A stretch of DNA of 9,803 nt from a bacterium (GCA_030018795.1 JASEHA010000057.1:1-9803); one strand, 5' to 3'; positions 1-8,563 are shown, numbered from the stretch's first letter. Notes: generated by a model from the sequence alone, not told the origin. Numbers and translations are program-made.

Positions 1-3000
1 TATTGCCTGCCCTGTCACAAACCGTAAGTGTTACAGTATAAGTTGCCCCATCCTTGAGATAGTCGTATAGCGTCCTCTGACCGTCATTATTTAAGTCAAG
101 CCCATTCAGCGTGAAACTGCCTGCACCCAGAGAAAGCAATACCTGATGCGGGGAGTTGGCATCTGTCTGACTGTAAAAGCTAATCGCAACTGAAGCCGCA
201 TCCTCAGACAGGCTGTATGTTCCGCTAATGCTCTGGTTGTCCACAGACGGCATGGTCAAGGTAATGGTTGCCGGGGTTGTATCAAGCACAATGGCTGCTG
301 TCCCGGTAGCACTGATATTGCCAACAGCATCCCTTGTCCAGAGATATACACTTCTTGTGCTCTGAACAGCTCCAATATCAAAAGTAATTGGCTCTTCTTG
401 CAGCCATCTGGGATCATTCTCAGCAGGCTTGCCAGATGTTGTTCCAATCAGCCAGCTTGATGCCTCAGCATCATTACTCACAGACACTGTTACCCTTGAG
501 ACATTGGTATATGCTGATCCTTGATTCAGGGTAACTGTTGGTGTGGCAATAGATGCATCATATCGCCAATTGGTAATGGATACCTGCCCACGATTACCAG
601 CAATATCCAACCCCTCAAGGCTAACCGCATAAACAGCCCCATCCTTAAGGTTCAGGGATGAGCCGGAAAGCATTATCTCGTGGCTGCCAGCAGCAATGCT
701 GCCAATTGTAAGACTATGTGCTGTAGAAGAATCTGTTGTCCCGCCAATACGCGTAAAGCTTAAAACCAGTGTCCCTGATACCACTGCCTCTGAAAGGCTA
801 TAATTCAGGACAATATTTTCATTGCTCACCCCGCCTTGTGCAGGTGAATTCAGTGTGATTATGGGCTTGATAGTATCAAGGGTAATGACTGCAGTTCCAC
901 TGCCGATATTTCCTGCCCTGTCCTTACACCAGAGGTATACAGTCTTTGTTCCATCACCTGAGCTTAAACTGTACACAATTGGTTTACTATTCCATGGTCC
1001 AGAGCTTTCTGATGGTGTATCAGAATGCTCCTCACTGATTATCCAGTTTACTGCATCTGCTGAATAAGTGCCAATAACCACATCAACCATAGCTGAATTG
1101 GTGTAGGCAGCACCTTGAGTCAACCTGTCCTTGAGATAGAATTCAAGGGATGGAACTTGAGTATCATACAGCCAATTGGTAACTACTGGTGTCGATGTTG
1201 CCCTGTTTTCACCAAAGTCAACCATACTCAAGCTGACAGTATATGTCTGTCCATCTATCAGTCCAAAGATAGTGCCGTCAACCACCACGCTATTCGCCCC
1301 ATAGTTGCCGGTAAGGTTTGCTACTGTTCCTGTATGCGTCCCAAACATAAGCCTGACTAAAGACGCATCAGTGAGACACGGCTCAGAAAGGCTATAACTG
1401 AGAGTAATGCTGTTATTATCTATTCCATTTGTTGTTGGCGAGATAAGGCTGATGATTGGTGGGGTAACATCCTTAGTTGTATCCAGCTTAATGCTTGCTG
1501 TTGCTGGATTGCTGATATTCCCAGCCCTATCCTTACACCACAGATACACGGTCTTGGTGCCATTACCCACACTGAGTTGAAATGCGGCTGGTTTTGTTTC
1601 CAGCCATGATGAGCTGCTCTCTGCTGGCTGAACAGTCTGCACCTCACTCAATATCCAGCCACAAGTCTCTGTCGCTGACTCAATCTCTATCCTGACCACA
1701 GCAGATACAGTAATGCTCCCATCCCCGCTGTTCTGGTCATAAATCTTAAAACACGATGGGGTGCCAATCTGGTTATCGTATGTCCAGTTATCTGTAAAAG
1801 CAGATTCGGCACTATTCCCTGCCCAATCAGAACAACTCATCTTTACCGTATAGGTTGCTCCATGTATCAGGCTTACTGTTGCAGTTGTCCCTTCTATTGA
1901 TAATGCTGCACCATCAAGCAGCATAGCATTATCATCCATATTGCCTGTAAAAAACCTGCTGGTAACTGTATGGATGGTGGGGCTTGTGCCGGATGCAAAT
2001 ATCAGCCTTATACTGGATGGGTCAACAGCCTCAGAAATGGTATAATTAACTGCTATGCTTTTGTTATCAACACCATCCTTTGCAGGCTTATTAAGGGTTA
2101 TTTGCGGTGGATTCGGGTCATATTTCCAATTGGTATTAGCATCAGCTATGCTTATATTCCCGGCTAAATCTACTGCTTGCAGGGAAACCGTATATATTGC
2201 TCCAATAACTAATGGGAGTTCATTTCCATTCAGTGTAGTAGTTGTGGTAGATGTTACATCTATCACATGATTCCTGTCAGATACCCCGCCTGTCCATGTA
2301 AAGGCAAGTGTTACTGAGGCAACCCTCTGATTCTCGCTAACCGTATAATCTACAGCTATATCGCCATTATCCATACCGTTTTGTGCCGGCTTGTTCAGGG
2401 TGACTACCGGAGGTATGGTATCAAGGATAATCGTATCTGTTCCCCCTCTTATGTTCCCTGCCCTATCCTTAACCCAGACATATACGGTCTTTGTACCATC
2501 ATCCTTAGACAAGACAAAGTAGGAAGGCTCACTATTCCAATAAGTGCTATCCTCAATAGGTGTGTCCTTTTGTGTCTCGCTGTCATACCAGGTAACTGCC
2601 TCTGCATCATCTGTAATCGCTATGTCAACCAATACAGTTTTGGTATAGGTAGCCCCATCAGCTAATTTAACAGTTGGTGTGCCAAGAGTATTATCATATA
2701 TCCATCCAGTGCTGATATTAGACTCACCCTTATTGCCAGCCAGATCCACTGCCTCCATCCTGACAGAATATGTGCCCTCCTGCAAGTTGACTACAGTTCC
2801 ATACAGAATAAGAGAGTTCTTGCCCTTTGTTACGGTCAGACTGCCCGAGGGTATGGTAGTCATAGCAGATGGACACTCAAAGATAAGCTTTATCGTTGAT
2901 GGGGATACTTGCTCAGAAAGCTCATACTCCACAGCAATACTATTATTATCAAACCCATTGGTTACAGGTTTTATCAGAGTAATGATGGGTGCCTGCGAAT

Positions 3001-6000
3001 CATATGTCCAATTGGTAGTTACAGCAGATGAGCCAATATTGCCAGCTCTGTCTATAATTTCCATATAAACCTCATACACGGCATCTGACTTTAAGGTATC
3101 ATCGATTGATGTAGTTTTATCATCATTCAAATCACTGCCATTTAGGGTAATTGTTCCATTGTTCCCATTATTGGCAGTCAATCGAGCAGTTACTCTGTGT
3201 GGAGAGGCTCCATCTGGCGTACCAGACACCTGCGTGAATTTAAGCATGACATTTGATGCCTGCTCTGAAAGGGTATAGAATACAGGGATGTTCTGATTAT
3301 TAATACCATTTGATGCTGGAATTGACAGTGTCCCTTTTGGTAGGGTAATATCATATGTCCAATTATTGCTTAAGTTTGATGTATTGGTATTGCCGGCCAT
3401 ATCTTCTGCTGACAAATATACTGTATAGCTGCCCTCATTTGTGCCCAAAATATTAAAAGTATTTAACACCAATTCATGTGTACCGATTGTCCCACTCCAT
3501 GAAGAAGATGTTGTCGTAGCAATAGTTGCTCCGACAAAGGTAAGCATCAAGCTTGCGGGTTTAACATTCTCATTCAGGGTATAGCTCAGGGTAATACTTC
3601 CATTCCCAAAGCCGCTAGTAACCGGATTGTTTAAGCTGATGGTTGGCCGTGTTGTATCCAGCATGATGCTTGCTGTTGCCGGAGAAGGGGTAATATTGCC
3701 TGCACTGTCCTTAACCCACAGGTATAGTGTCTTAGTCCCATCACCATTAGATAGCATATAACTGACTGGTTTTGTTGTGGACCATGAACCATTTGCCTCT
3801 GATGGTATGCTCGAATATGTCTCACTCAATAAATAGCTTATTGTCCCTGACTCCTGCGATGTAATCGTGCCTATCACAACGGCAATAGAAGCCTGATTGG
3901 TATAACTTCCAGCTGGAATGGACATCGTGATGCTTCCTATCTGAGTATCATATGTCCAGATGGAAACGGTTGCAGGTGCTGCTGGATTGCCAGCCATATC
4001 TGCAGCACTTAAGGTTACAGTGTATGTGCCATCTGTCAATCCAAGTTGACTGCCGGAAAGAATGCAGGACCATGTCCCTATTGTCGCTGTCCCAATATTT
4101 GTTGCTGTGGCTGTAAATGTACCACGGCTAAATGCAGCCATCAGACTGGAAGGGTTGACATTTTCAGAAAGGGTATATCCTACGGCAATACTCTGATTAT
4201 CTGATGTATTCGTTGTAAGTCCAATAACAGGGGGTGTAATATCATACTGCCAGCTAACTTGAGAATTAGATGTCCCTTGATTGCCGGGCAGGTCTTGAGC
4301 AGTAAGCAATAGCGTATAGGTTGCCCCATCAGTCAATCCAATGCCAGAGATATTCAGATTCACCGTATTTGTGCCCTGATTTCCGGTAAATGCGGTTGAG
4401 GCAACAGAGATAGTGCCAAAGGCAAGCCTTATGGTATTAGTGTCTAATCCTTCAGAAAGCCAGTAGGTTATGGTAAGGCTGCCATTGTTAGAGGTGTTTG
4501 CTGCTGGCTGGCTCAAGGTGATTGTAGGCGACTTTTCATCAAGGATGATAGTCCCACTTCCTGCTGCACTTATATTTCCAGCTTTGTCTTTTATCCAGAC
4601 ATATACGGTTTTTTTTCCATCACCTGAGCTTAACTGAAAGAGGGTTGGCTCAGTAGTGGTCCATTGGGAACTTGTTTCGTCTGGTTGTGTCCCTGCATTT
4701 TCGCTAATTATCCACTTCTCTGCATCTGGGGTATCATTTCCAACCGAAACCTCAACCTTCTGACTGGTAGTATAGATGCTTCCATTGGCAAGGGTAAGGG
4801 TTGGTGTGCTGATTATGGTATCATATGTCCAATTAGATATAACCGCAGGCGTTGCCTCATTACCTGCCTTATCACAGGCCATTAATTTAACTGTAAAGGT
4901 AGATACTCCTTCAGGCAAGGGAGGGTTTATCGAGGATGTGCCAAGGTTGAAATTATTCTGAAATGCAGTGGGAAGTGTAGTGGTTACTGTATGAACACTG
5001 CTGCTGCCGATAAAGAGCATGGTAACAGTAGATACCTGTTCTGAAAGACGGTATTCAACAGCAATGCTTTTATTATCAAAGCCGTCTGGTGCAGGCCTGC
5101 TCATGGTAATGGTTGGTTGAGTGTTATCATATGTCCAGCCTGTATTGGTTCCAGATGTCCCTGCATTCCCTGCACAATCAATAGCAGTCATGATAACATC
5201 ATAGACACAGCCATCTAAAAGATAATCACCTGTAGTCTTATTCCCGTCTGCAAGAAGGTCTGTCCCAATTATCTCAGCCGTATGTGTCCCTTTTGTGCCA
5301 GAAAATATCGTATTTGCCTTTTTGGGAGAGCCGGAATCTTGTGGTGAATAGAACATAAGCCAGAGTGAGCGTGGGTCAACATCCTTGGAAAGATGATACT
5401 CTACGCTAATTTTTAGATTATCATAGCCATTAACCCTTGGCGAAATCAGGGTAATTGCCGGAGGATATGTATCATATGTCCAATTGGTATTTGTAGTGCT
5501 AAATGTATTGCCCGCAAGGTCAATAGCATTTAAGCTAACCGTATATGTGCCAGGGGATAACCCAAGTGATGACCCATTCAGGGTTTGAGAATGTGTGCCG
5601 GCTGTTTTTGCAGATAAGTCTGTTGTTGTTGATATTGTCCCAGTAAAGGTGACAGTCAGGCTTGCAACATTCTCAAGCAAGCTATATTCAACCTCAATCT
5701 GTTCGTTATCAGTAGAACTTCCTGCTGGCCTGACAAGATTAATGGTTGGTTTTGTGTTGTCATATTGCCACATAGAGATAATATTGGATGTGCCAGCATT
5801 ATTTGCCATATCCACAGCTACAAGGGCTACTGTGTATGTGCCGTCAATAAGCCCCATGGCACTGCCTGAGACAGTAGCCGTTGCTGTTCCCATACCAGTG
5901 GATGACAGGGCAACCGTTGCAGATGCTGCCCCTTGAAACATAAGCCTGACTGTTCCTGAGCCGCATGGCTCTGAGAGCCAGTATTCAATGGCAACAGAGT

Positions 6001-8422
6001 CATTGTCTATACCATTTTGATGAGGGCTGATGACTTTAAGTATTGGTCTGGAAGAATCTATGGTTGAAACTGTTGTTGAGCCAAGCAAATTTCCCCCATG
6101 CTCTGCTCCATACAAGTCAGTAAGTGAGCCTTGAGTGTAGGTTATGCTGGGGGTAACATCAGTTGTAAGGCTGCCATCTGAAAACAATAGCTCAAAATAA
6201 TTGTCATCTGCAATCCCTGTCCAGCTTCCTGCAGGTATTCCAACACTTGAGATACTAAAATCAGTTAAAACAACGCTGGTATCCTTAATCGGCTCGCTAA
6301 ATGTAATGCCAATGCCATCCAACCAGCCGTCACTGTTTTTATCTATGGTTGCAGCCGCAGCTATTACCGGAGGGGTAGGATCAATAATATAGAAGATACT
6401 TGATGTTGCCGCTATGGCTATAGTGCCATTAGGGTTTATCACCCGCAGGCTCCATGTGCCCCACTTAGCAGCAGTCAGGTCAAAGATACAGGTAAATGTG
6501 CCGCTGGTTAGGACAGAGGTTGTTGTGCCCTGTATTGTCAGGCTGCCCCAAAACAATTCAGCCCGCACCTGAGAAAAAAAGCCTGCACCATTAATAGTGC
6601 AATTGATTGTACCAGTATTTGAGCCAGAGGCAGGCAAGAGTGCTCCTATCGTAAGCGGTGTTGGTTCAAAGTACTGGATGAAATGATTACCGGTATCTGT
6701 TACATACACACGCTCATGTCCCTCAGATGTTGTTCCAATAATTACGCCAAGAGGAAAGCTAAAGCTGCCAGTCCCTGCCCCTTGCATTCCATATGAGGTA
6801 ATAAAGTTACCCTGTGGGCTAAACTTCTGGATGCGGTGATTGCCTGAGTCGCAGACATAGATATAACCATAGTGATCAACCGATACGGCTGTAGGATGAT
6901 TAAACTTGCCAGTGGCTGTTCCAAAGCCTCCCCATTGGGCAGTATAGCTGCCACTGGCAGTAAACTTCTGGATGCGGTTGTTATTGGTATCAGCTACATA
7001 GATATTGCCATCAGAATTAATACAGATGCCTTCTGGATGATTAAACATACCATTATTAGCTCCACGCAAACCAAAGCTATTATAAAATCCTCCATCAGCA
7101 TCGAATTGTTCTATATTGTTATTATTGGTGTTTGTTACATAAACATATGTCCTGGCAGAGGTACCAATTATGGCAATATTATGAGGCGAGTTAAGTGAAT
7201 TTGTCCAGTATTTAGTAAACGTACCATTTGCCGTAAACCTTTGAATACGATTGTTTCCAGAATCAGCTACATATACATTGCCAGATGAATCAATTGCTAT
7301 TCCTTGCGGTGTATTAAAAAGACCGGTGGCAGAGCCAAAGCTGCCCCACTTGCTGATAAACGTGCCTGTTGCTGAGAACCTCTGAATCTGATGATTGCTG
7401 GCATCTGCTACATAAATGCTGCCGTCTATACCAATGGCAGAGGCATAGGGAGAGATGAGGATGCCGTTAGAATTACCTTGACTGCCAAAGGTGAGGGTTG
7501 GAGTGCCTACAGAATCAAGCTTGCAGATACGAGAGTTGTTGGTATCTGCTACATAAATGTTGCCGGATGAATCTATGGCAATGCCTGCAGGTGAGGAAAA
7601 TGAGTTAGTAAAGGTACCTGTGCAAGTGCCTGTGCTATCAAATTTGTAGATACAATGATGACCTGTGGCTGCCACATAAACGCTGTTATCTGTTCCAACT
7701 GCAATGCCATCCGGGCTGGATAGGGTTGCTGTGCCCCACAGGGTAGTGAAGCTGCCATTAGTGTCGAATTGTTGAATAGCGTTGTGTCCGGTATCAGCTA
7801 CATATACAGAATCATTGACAACAGCGATGCCTTTAGGTCCTAAAAATTTTCCTGAGGCAAGTGTTGTTCCATAGCTCCCCCATGTCTTAACAAATGCACC
7901 TGAGCTATTAAATTTTTGAACACGACAGTTCTCTGTATCTGCTACATACACACAGCCATCTGTCCCAACCGCAATCCCTTCTGGGTAGTTGAACTTTCCA
8001 TTCTCCTTGGTTTCTGTATACCCTCCCCACTGCAGCACAAACACCCCATTCAGTGTAAACTTTTGCACTCGATTGTTATTTGTATCCAGCACATAAACGC
8101 AGTCAGTCCCAACAGCCACATCTGCCGGCAAGTTAAACTGTCCGCTGCCAGTGCCAAAACTCCCCCATCGCATGGTCAATGTGCCACTTGCATCAAACCT
8201 CTGGATGCGATGATTGGCTGTATCTGCCACATAGATATTACCGGATGAATCTATGGCAACACCCTTTGGCGAGTTGAAGAATTTATCATTGTCAGTCGAT
8301 ATTCCCCAGCCACCCTTATACTCATACCCCCCATCATCTACTGCAAGGGCATTACCTGTCAGGCTAAGATTAAAAAGGACGCAACACAAGTATATTATTA
8401 AAAAAAGTCCCACCTTTTTCAT
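1..8422 (-). CDS. Giant secreted NHL-propeller / multi-Ig repeat protein (3' end outside window)
   Basis: Codon 1 is the ATG at 8422-8420 and the frame stays open for 2,807 codons to base 2. The start is preceded on the minus strand by AAGG (8431-8434) and GGGGAG a few bases further up, and it opens directly into a signal peptide (Lys-Lys, hydrophobic core, Ala-Leu-Ala cleavage site near residue 27). Domains in order: twelve NHL repeats (about 47-585), an IPT/TIG-like domain (588-680), an SbsA-like Ig domain with a DxNxDG loop (683-790), then 20 Ig-like modules (791 to the window edge), each with a D-x-AGN-type strand. I infer export and a surface or extracellular adhesive or structural role; no catalytic motif is visible. 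Anchoring cannot be judged because the C-terminus is missing. Every module boundary tested falls in the same frame, so there is no sign of decay. Substrate and partners are unknown. Confidence 0.96.
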   Translation of the reverse strand, partial: MKKVGLFLIIYLCCVLFNLSLTGNALAVDDGGYEYKGGWGISTDNDKFFNSPKGVAIDSSGNIYVADTANHRIQRFDASGTLTMRWGSFGTGSGQFNLPADVAVGTDCVYVLDTNNNRVQKFTLNGVFVLQWGGYTETKENGKFNYPEGIAVGTDGCVYVADTENCRVQKFNSSGAFVKTWGSYGTTLASGKFLGPKGIAVVNDSVYVADTGHNAIQQFDTNGSFTTLWGTATLSSPDGIAVGTDNSVYVAATGHHCIYKFDSTGTCTGTFTNSFSSPAGIAIDSSGNIYVADTNNSRICKLDSVGTPTLTFGSQGNSNGILISPYASAIGIDGSIYVADASNHQIQRFSATGTFISKWGSFGSATGLFNTPQGIAIDSSGNVYVADSGNNRIQRFTANGTFTKYWTNSLNSPHNIAIIGTSARTYVYVTNTNNNNIEQFDADGGFYNSFGLRGANNGMFNHPEGICINSDGNIYVADTNNNRIQKFTASGSYTAQWGGFGTATGKFNHPTAVSVDHYGYIYVCDSGNHRIQKFSPQGNFITSYGMQGAGTGSFSFPLGVIIGTTSEGHERVYVTDTGNHFIQYFEPTPLTIGALLPASGSNTGTINCTINGAGFFSQVRAELFWGSLTIQGTTTSVLTSGTFTCIFDLTAAKWGTWSLRVINPNGTIAIAATSSIFYIIDPTPPVIAAAATIDKNSDGWLDGIGITFSEPIKDTSVVLTDFSISSVGIPAGSWTGIADDNYFELLFSDGSLTTDVTPSITYTQGSLTDLYGAEHGGNLLGSTTVSTIDSSRPILKVISPHQNGIDNDSVAIEYWLSEPCGSGTVRLMFQGAASATVALSSTGMGTATATVSGSAMGLIDGTYTVALVAVDMANNAGTSNIISMWQYDNTKPTINLVRPAGSSTDNEQIEVEYSLLENVASLTVTFTGTISTTTDLSAKTAGTHSQTLNGSSLGLSPGTYTVSLNAIDLAGNTFSTTNTNWTYDTYPPAITLISPRVNGYDNLKISVEYHLSKDVDPRSLWLMFYSPQDSGSPKKANTIFSGTKGTHTAEIIGTDLLADGNKTTGDYLLDGCVYDVIMTAIDCAGNAGTSGTNTGWTYDNTQPTITMSRPAPDGFDNKSIAVEYRLSEQVSTVTMLFIGSSSVHTVTTTLPTAFQNNFNLGTSSINPPLPEGVSTFTVKLMACDKAGNEATPAVISNWTYDTIISTPTLTLANGSIYTTSQKVEVSVGNDTPDAEKWIISENAGTQPDETSSQWTTTEPTLFQLSSGDGKKTVYVWIKDKAGNISAAGSGTIILDEKSPTITLSQPAANTSNNGSLTITYWLSEGLDTNTIRLAFGTISVASTAFTGNQGTNTVNLNISGIGLTDGATYTLLLTAQDLPGNQGTSNSQVSWQYDITPPVIGLTTNTSDNQSIAVGYTLSENVNPSSLMAAFSRGTFTATATNIGTATIGTWSCILSGSQLGLTDGTYTVTLSAADMAGNPAAPATVSIWTYDTQIGSITMSIPAGSYTNQASIAVVIGTITSQESGTISYLLSETYSSIPSEANGSWSTTKPVSYMLSNGDGTKTLYLWVKDSAGNITPSPATASIMLDTTRPTISLNNPVTSGFGNGSITLSYTLNENVKPASLMLTFVGATIATTTSSSWSGTIGTHELVLNTFNILGTNEGSYTVYLSAEDMAGNTNTSNLSNNWTYDITLPKGTLSIPASNGINNQNIPVFYTLSEQASNVMLKFTQVSGTPDGASPHRVTARLTANNGNNGTITLNGSDLNDDKTTSIDDTLKSDAVYEVYMEIIDRAGNIGSSAVTTNWTYDSQAPIITLIKPVTNGFDNNSIAVEYELSEQVSPSTIKLIFECPSAMTTIPSGSLTVTKGKNSLILYGTVVNLQEGTYSVRMEAVDLAGNKGESNISTGWIYDNTLGTPTVKLADGATYTKTVLVDIAITDDAEAVTWYDSETQKDTPIEDSTYWNSEPSYFVLSKDDGTKTVYVWVKDRAGNIRGGTDTIILDTIPPVVTLNKPAQNGMDNGDIAVDYTVSENQRVASVTLAFTWTGGVSDRNHVIDVTSTTTTTLNGNELPLVIGAIYTVSLQAVDLAGNISIADANTNWKYDPNPPQITLNKPAKDGVDNKSIAVNYTISEAVDPSSIRLIFASGTSPTIHTVTSRFFTGNMDDNAMLLDGAALSIEGTTATVSLIHGATYTVKMSCSDWAGNSAESAFTDNWTYDNQIGTPSCFKIYDQNSGDGSITVSAVVRIEIESATETCGWILSEVQTVQPAESSSSWLETKPAAFQLSVGNGTKTVYLWCKDRAGNISNPATASIKLDTTKDVTPPIISLISPTTNGIDNNSITLSYSLSEPCLTDASLVRLMFGTHTGTVANLTGNYGANSVVVDGTIFGLIDGQTYTVSLSMVDFGENRATSTPVVTNWLYDTQVPSLEFYLKDRLTQGAAYTNSAMVDVVIGTYSADAVNWIISEEHSDTPSESSGPWNSKPIVYSLSSGDGTKTVYLWCKDRAGNIGSGTAVITLDTIKPIITLNSPAQGGVSNENIVLNYSLSEAVVSGTLVLSFTRIGGTTDSSTAHSLTIGSIAAGSHEIMLSGSSLNLKDGAVYAVSLEGLDIAGNRGQVSITNWRYDASIATPTVTLNQGSAYTNVSRVTVSVSNDAEASSWLIGTTSGKPAENDPRWLQEEPITFDIGAVQSTRSVYLWTRDAVGNISATGTAAIVLDTTPATITLTMPSVDNQSISGTYSLSEDAASVAISFYSQTDANSPHQVLLSLGAGSFTLNGLDLNNDGQRTLYDYLKDGATYTVTLTVCDRAGN
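62..97 (-). other. EF-hand/dockerin-like calcium loop in module A14
   Basis: Residues 2776-2787 read DLNNDGQRTLYD, matching the DxNxDGxxxxxD pattern of dockerin and EF-hand calcium loops at positions 1, 3, 5, 6 and 12. It sits where most type A modules have only a short turn (SSLGLSPG) before the 'Y.V' strand. Looser versions occur in A3 (1055-1066) and A8 (1764-1775). Calcium binding is inferred from the pattern only. Confidence 0.6.
3098..3133 (-). other. Degenerate calcium-type loop in module A8
   Basis: Residues 1764-1775 read DLNDDKTTSIDD. Asp1, Asn3, Asp5 and Asp12 of the loop are kept, but the usual Gly at position 6 is Lys. It occupies the same place in the module as the loop in A14, so the two are probably homologous insertions and this one may bind weakly or not at all. 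Confidence 0.5.
5225..5260 (-). other. Calcium-type loop variant in module A3
   Basis: Residues 1055-1066 read DLLADGNKTTGD, keeping Asp1, Asp5, Gly6 and Asp12 but with Leu instead of Asn at position 3. It is followed by 'YLLDG..Y.V', as A14 has 'YLKDGATYTV', which supports a shared origin of the inserted segment. Confidence 0.45.
6053..6376 (-). other. SbsA-like Ig domain with Ca-type DxNxDG loop
   Basis: Residues about 683-790 start with PTPPVIAAAATIDKNSDG and continue WLDGIGITFSEPIKD, then an F.I..V strand and a Y.Q..LTDLYG.E strand. The pattern 'D-x-N-x-D-G-x-x-D-G-I-x-I-x-F-S-E-P' is familiar from Ig-like domains of bacterial secreted proteins (SbsA/Big_5 style). Asp694, Asn696, Asp698 and Asp702 look able to hold a calcium ion. 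The exact family name is less certain than the fold. Confidence 0.6.
6383..6661 (-). other. IPT/TIG-like immunoglobulin-fold domain
   Basis: Residues about 588-680 follow the last blade and read PLTIGALLPASGSNTGTI, then INGAGF, then CIFDLTAAKWGTWSLRVINP. The order 'I..LLPASG.N.G....I.G.GF......L......C.FDL....GTW.L.V.NP.G' is the usual shape of IPT/TIG domains in bacterial exoproteins. It forms the hinge between the propellers and the Ig array. Confidence 0.75.
6668..8284 (-). other. Twelve NHL repeats (probably two six-bladed beta-propellers)
   Basis: Residues about 47-585 hold twelve units of the form P-x-G-(I/V)-A-(I/V)-...-(I/V)-YVAD-T-x-N-x-R-I-Q-(K/R)-F, each about 45 residues. Clear examples read SPKGVAIDSSGNIYVAD and NTPQGIAIDSSGNVYVAD. 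NHL repeats fold as propeller blades, most often six per propeller, so twelve suggests two propellers in series; this is inference from the count. Blade 5 has YVAAT in place of YVADT, and blades 9 and 12 carry small insertions before the YV strand. NHL propellers commonly bind proteins, carbohydrates or nucleic acids; the ligand here is unknown. Confidence 0.92.
8342..8422 (-). other. Signal peptide of the giant protein
   Basis: Residues 1-27 begin MKKVG, continue with a hydrophobic core (LFLIIYLCCVLFNL) and end in NALA before VDDGG. This is a classic Sec signal with an Ala-x-Ala signal-peptidase I site. Two adjacent cysteines lie inside the hydrophobic core, but the residues before them (Tyr-Leu) do not make a lipobox, so a lipoprotein is unlikely. 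Confidence 0.88.
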
Positions 8423-8463
8423 AGTTTTTACCTTAACTCCCCTTTTTTCCACTTCTATAATAA

Positions 8464-8484
8464 CCTCAAGCACAAGCCTTGAGG
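8464..8484. repeat. Hairpin CCTCAAG/CTTGAGG in the giant gene's leader
   Basis: Perfect 7-bp arms (8464-8470 and 8478-8484) around a 7-base loop. It lies 42 bases upstream of the giant gene's start, probably within its untranslated leader, and is not followed by a T-run on either strand, so it is not a typical terminator. It could be an operator or an mRNA hairpin. Confidence 0.55.
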
Positions 8485-8501
8485 AGTAATCTATATTAAT
8501 G

Positions 8502-8517
8502 GCTGAAAATATTCAGC
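8502..8517. repeat. Palindrome GCTGAA/TTCAGC
   Basis: Perfect 6-bp arms (8502-8507, 8512-8517) separated by AATA. It is one base away from the next palindrome. The pair sits 80-115 bases upstream of the giant gene's start, where a promoter or operator would lie. Confidence 0.45.
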
Positions 8518-8518
8518 A

Positions 8519-8537
8519 CTTGTATTCATAATACAAG
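8519..8537. repeat. Palindrome CTTGTATT/AATACAAG
   Basis: Perfect 8-bp arms (8519-8526, 8530-8537) around a 3-base centre. The size and symmetry suit a dimeric regulator site. No convincing minus-strand -35/-10 pair could be picked out nearby, so an operator role is only a guess. Confidence 0.5.
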
Positions 8538-8563
8538 CAATCCAATAAAGAAATTGACATTTA

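Larger units (their letters stand above)
2..6052 (-). repeat. Tandem array of at least 20 Ig-like modules (14 type A, 6 type B)
   Basis: From residue 791 on the protein is built from modules of about 93-117 residues. Type A reads 'P.ITL..P..NG.DN.SIAV.Y.LSE.V', then 'LNGS.L.L..GTYTV.L.A.D.AGN', and ends WTYD. Type B reads 'TPTVTL..G..YT', then W-I-(I/L)-SE, P-x-x-S-x-W, 'LS.GDGTKTVYLW.KD.AGNI', and ends LDTT. Module ends by residue: A1 888, A2 984, A3 1099, A4 1201, B1 1297, A5 1394, A6 1492, B2 1591, A7 1691, A8 1808, A9 1910, B3 2003, A10 2102, A11 2216, B4 2320, A12 2420, B5 2518, A13 2622, B6 2716; A14 runs off the edge. Type B resembles the 'GDGTKTVYV.FKDAAGN' Ig-like repeats common in bacterial surface proteins. 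The WTYD junctions give a recurring DNA motif (tcatatgtccaattggta) about every 300 bases. Confidence 0.92.

Noticed and set aside
2679..3068. Plus-strand open frame of 129 codons
   Set aside because: It lies antisense to Ig modules A8-A9 of the giant gene, and its sequence is the reverse reading of those repeats; it has no ribosome site and no family resemblance.
541..5482. Regularly recurring motif TCATATGTCCAATTGGTA that could suggest a CRISPR array
   Set aside because: The spacing is about 300 bases, the motif is in frame and codes for the NWTYD end of Ig modules, and the sequence between copies is itself repetitive coding DNA.
5595..5936. Plus-strand open frame of 113 codons
   Set aside because: It is antisense to modules A1-A2 and mirrors their periodic codons; nothing supports expression.
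7916..8248. Plus-strand open frame of 110 codons
   Set aside because: It is antisense to NHL blades 1-3; its recurring C-Y-I-H-T pattern is the reverse strand of the YVAD motif.
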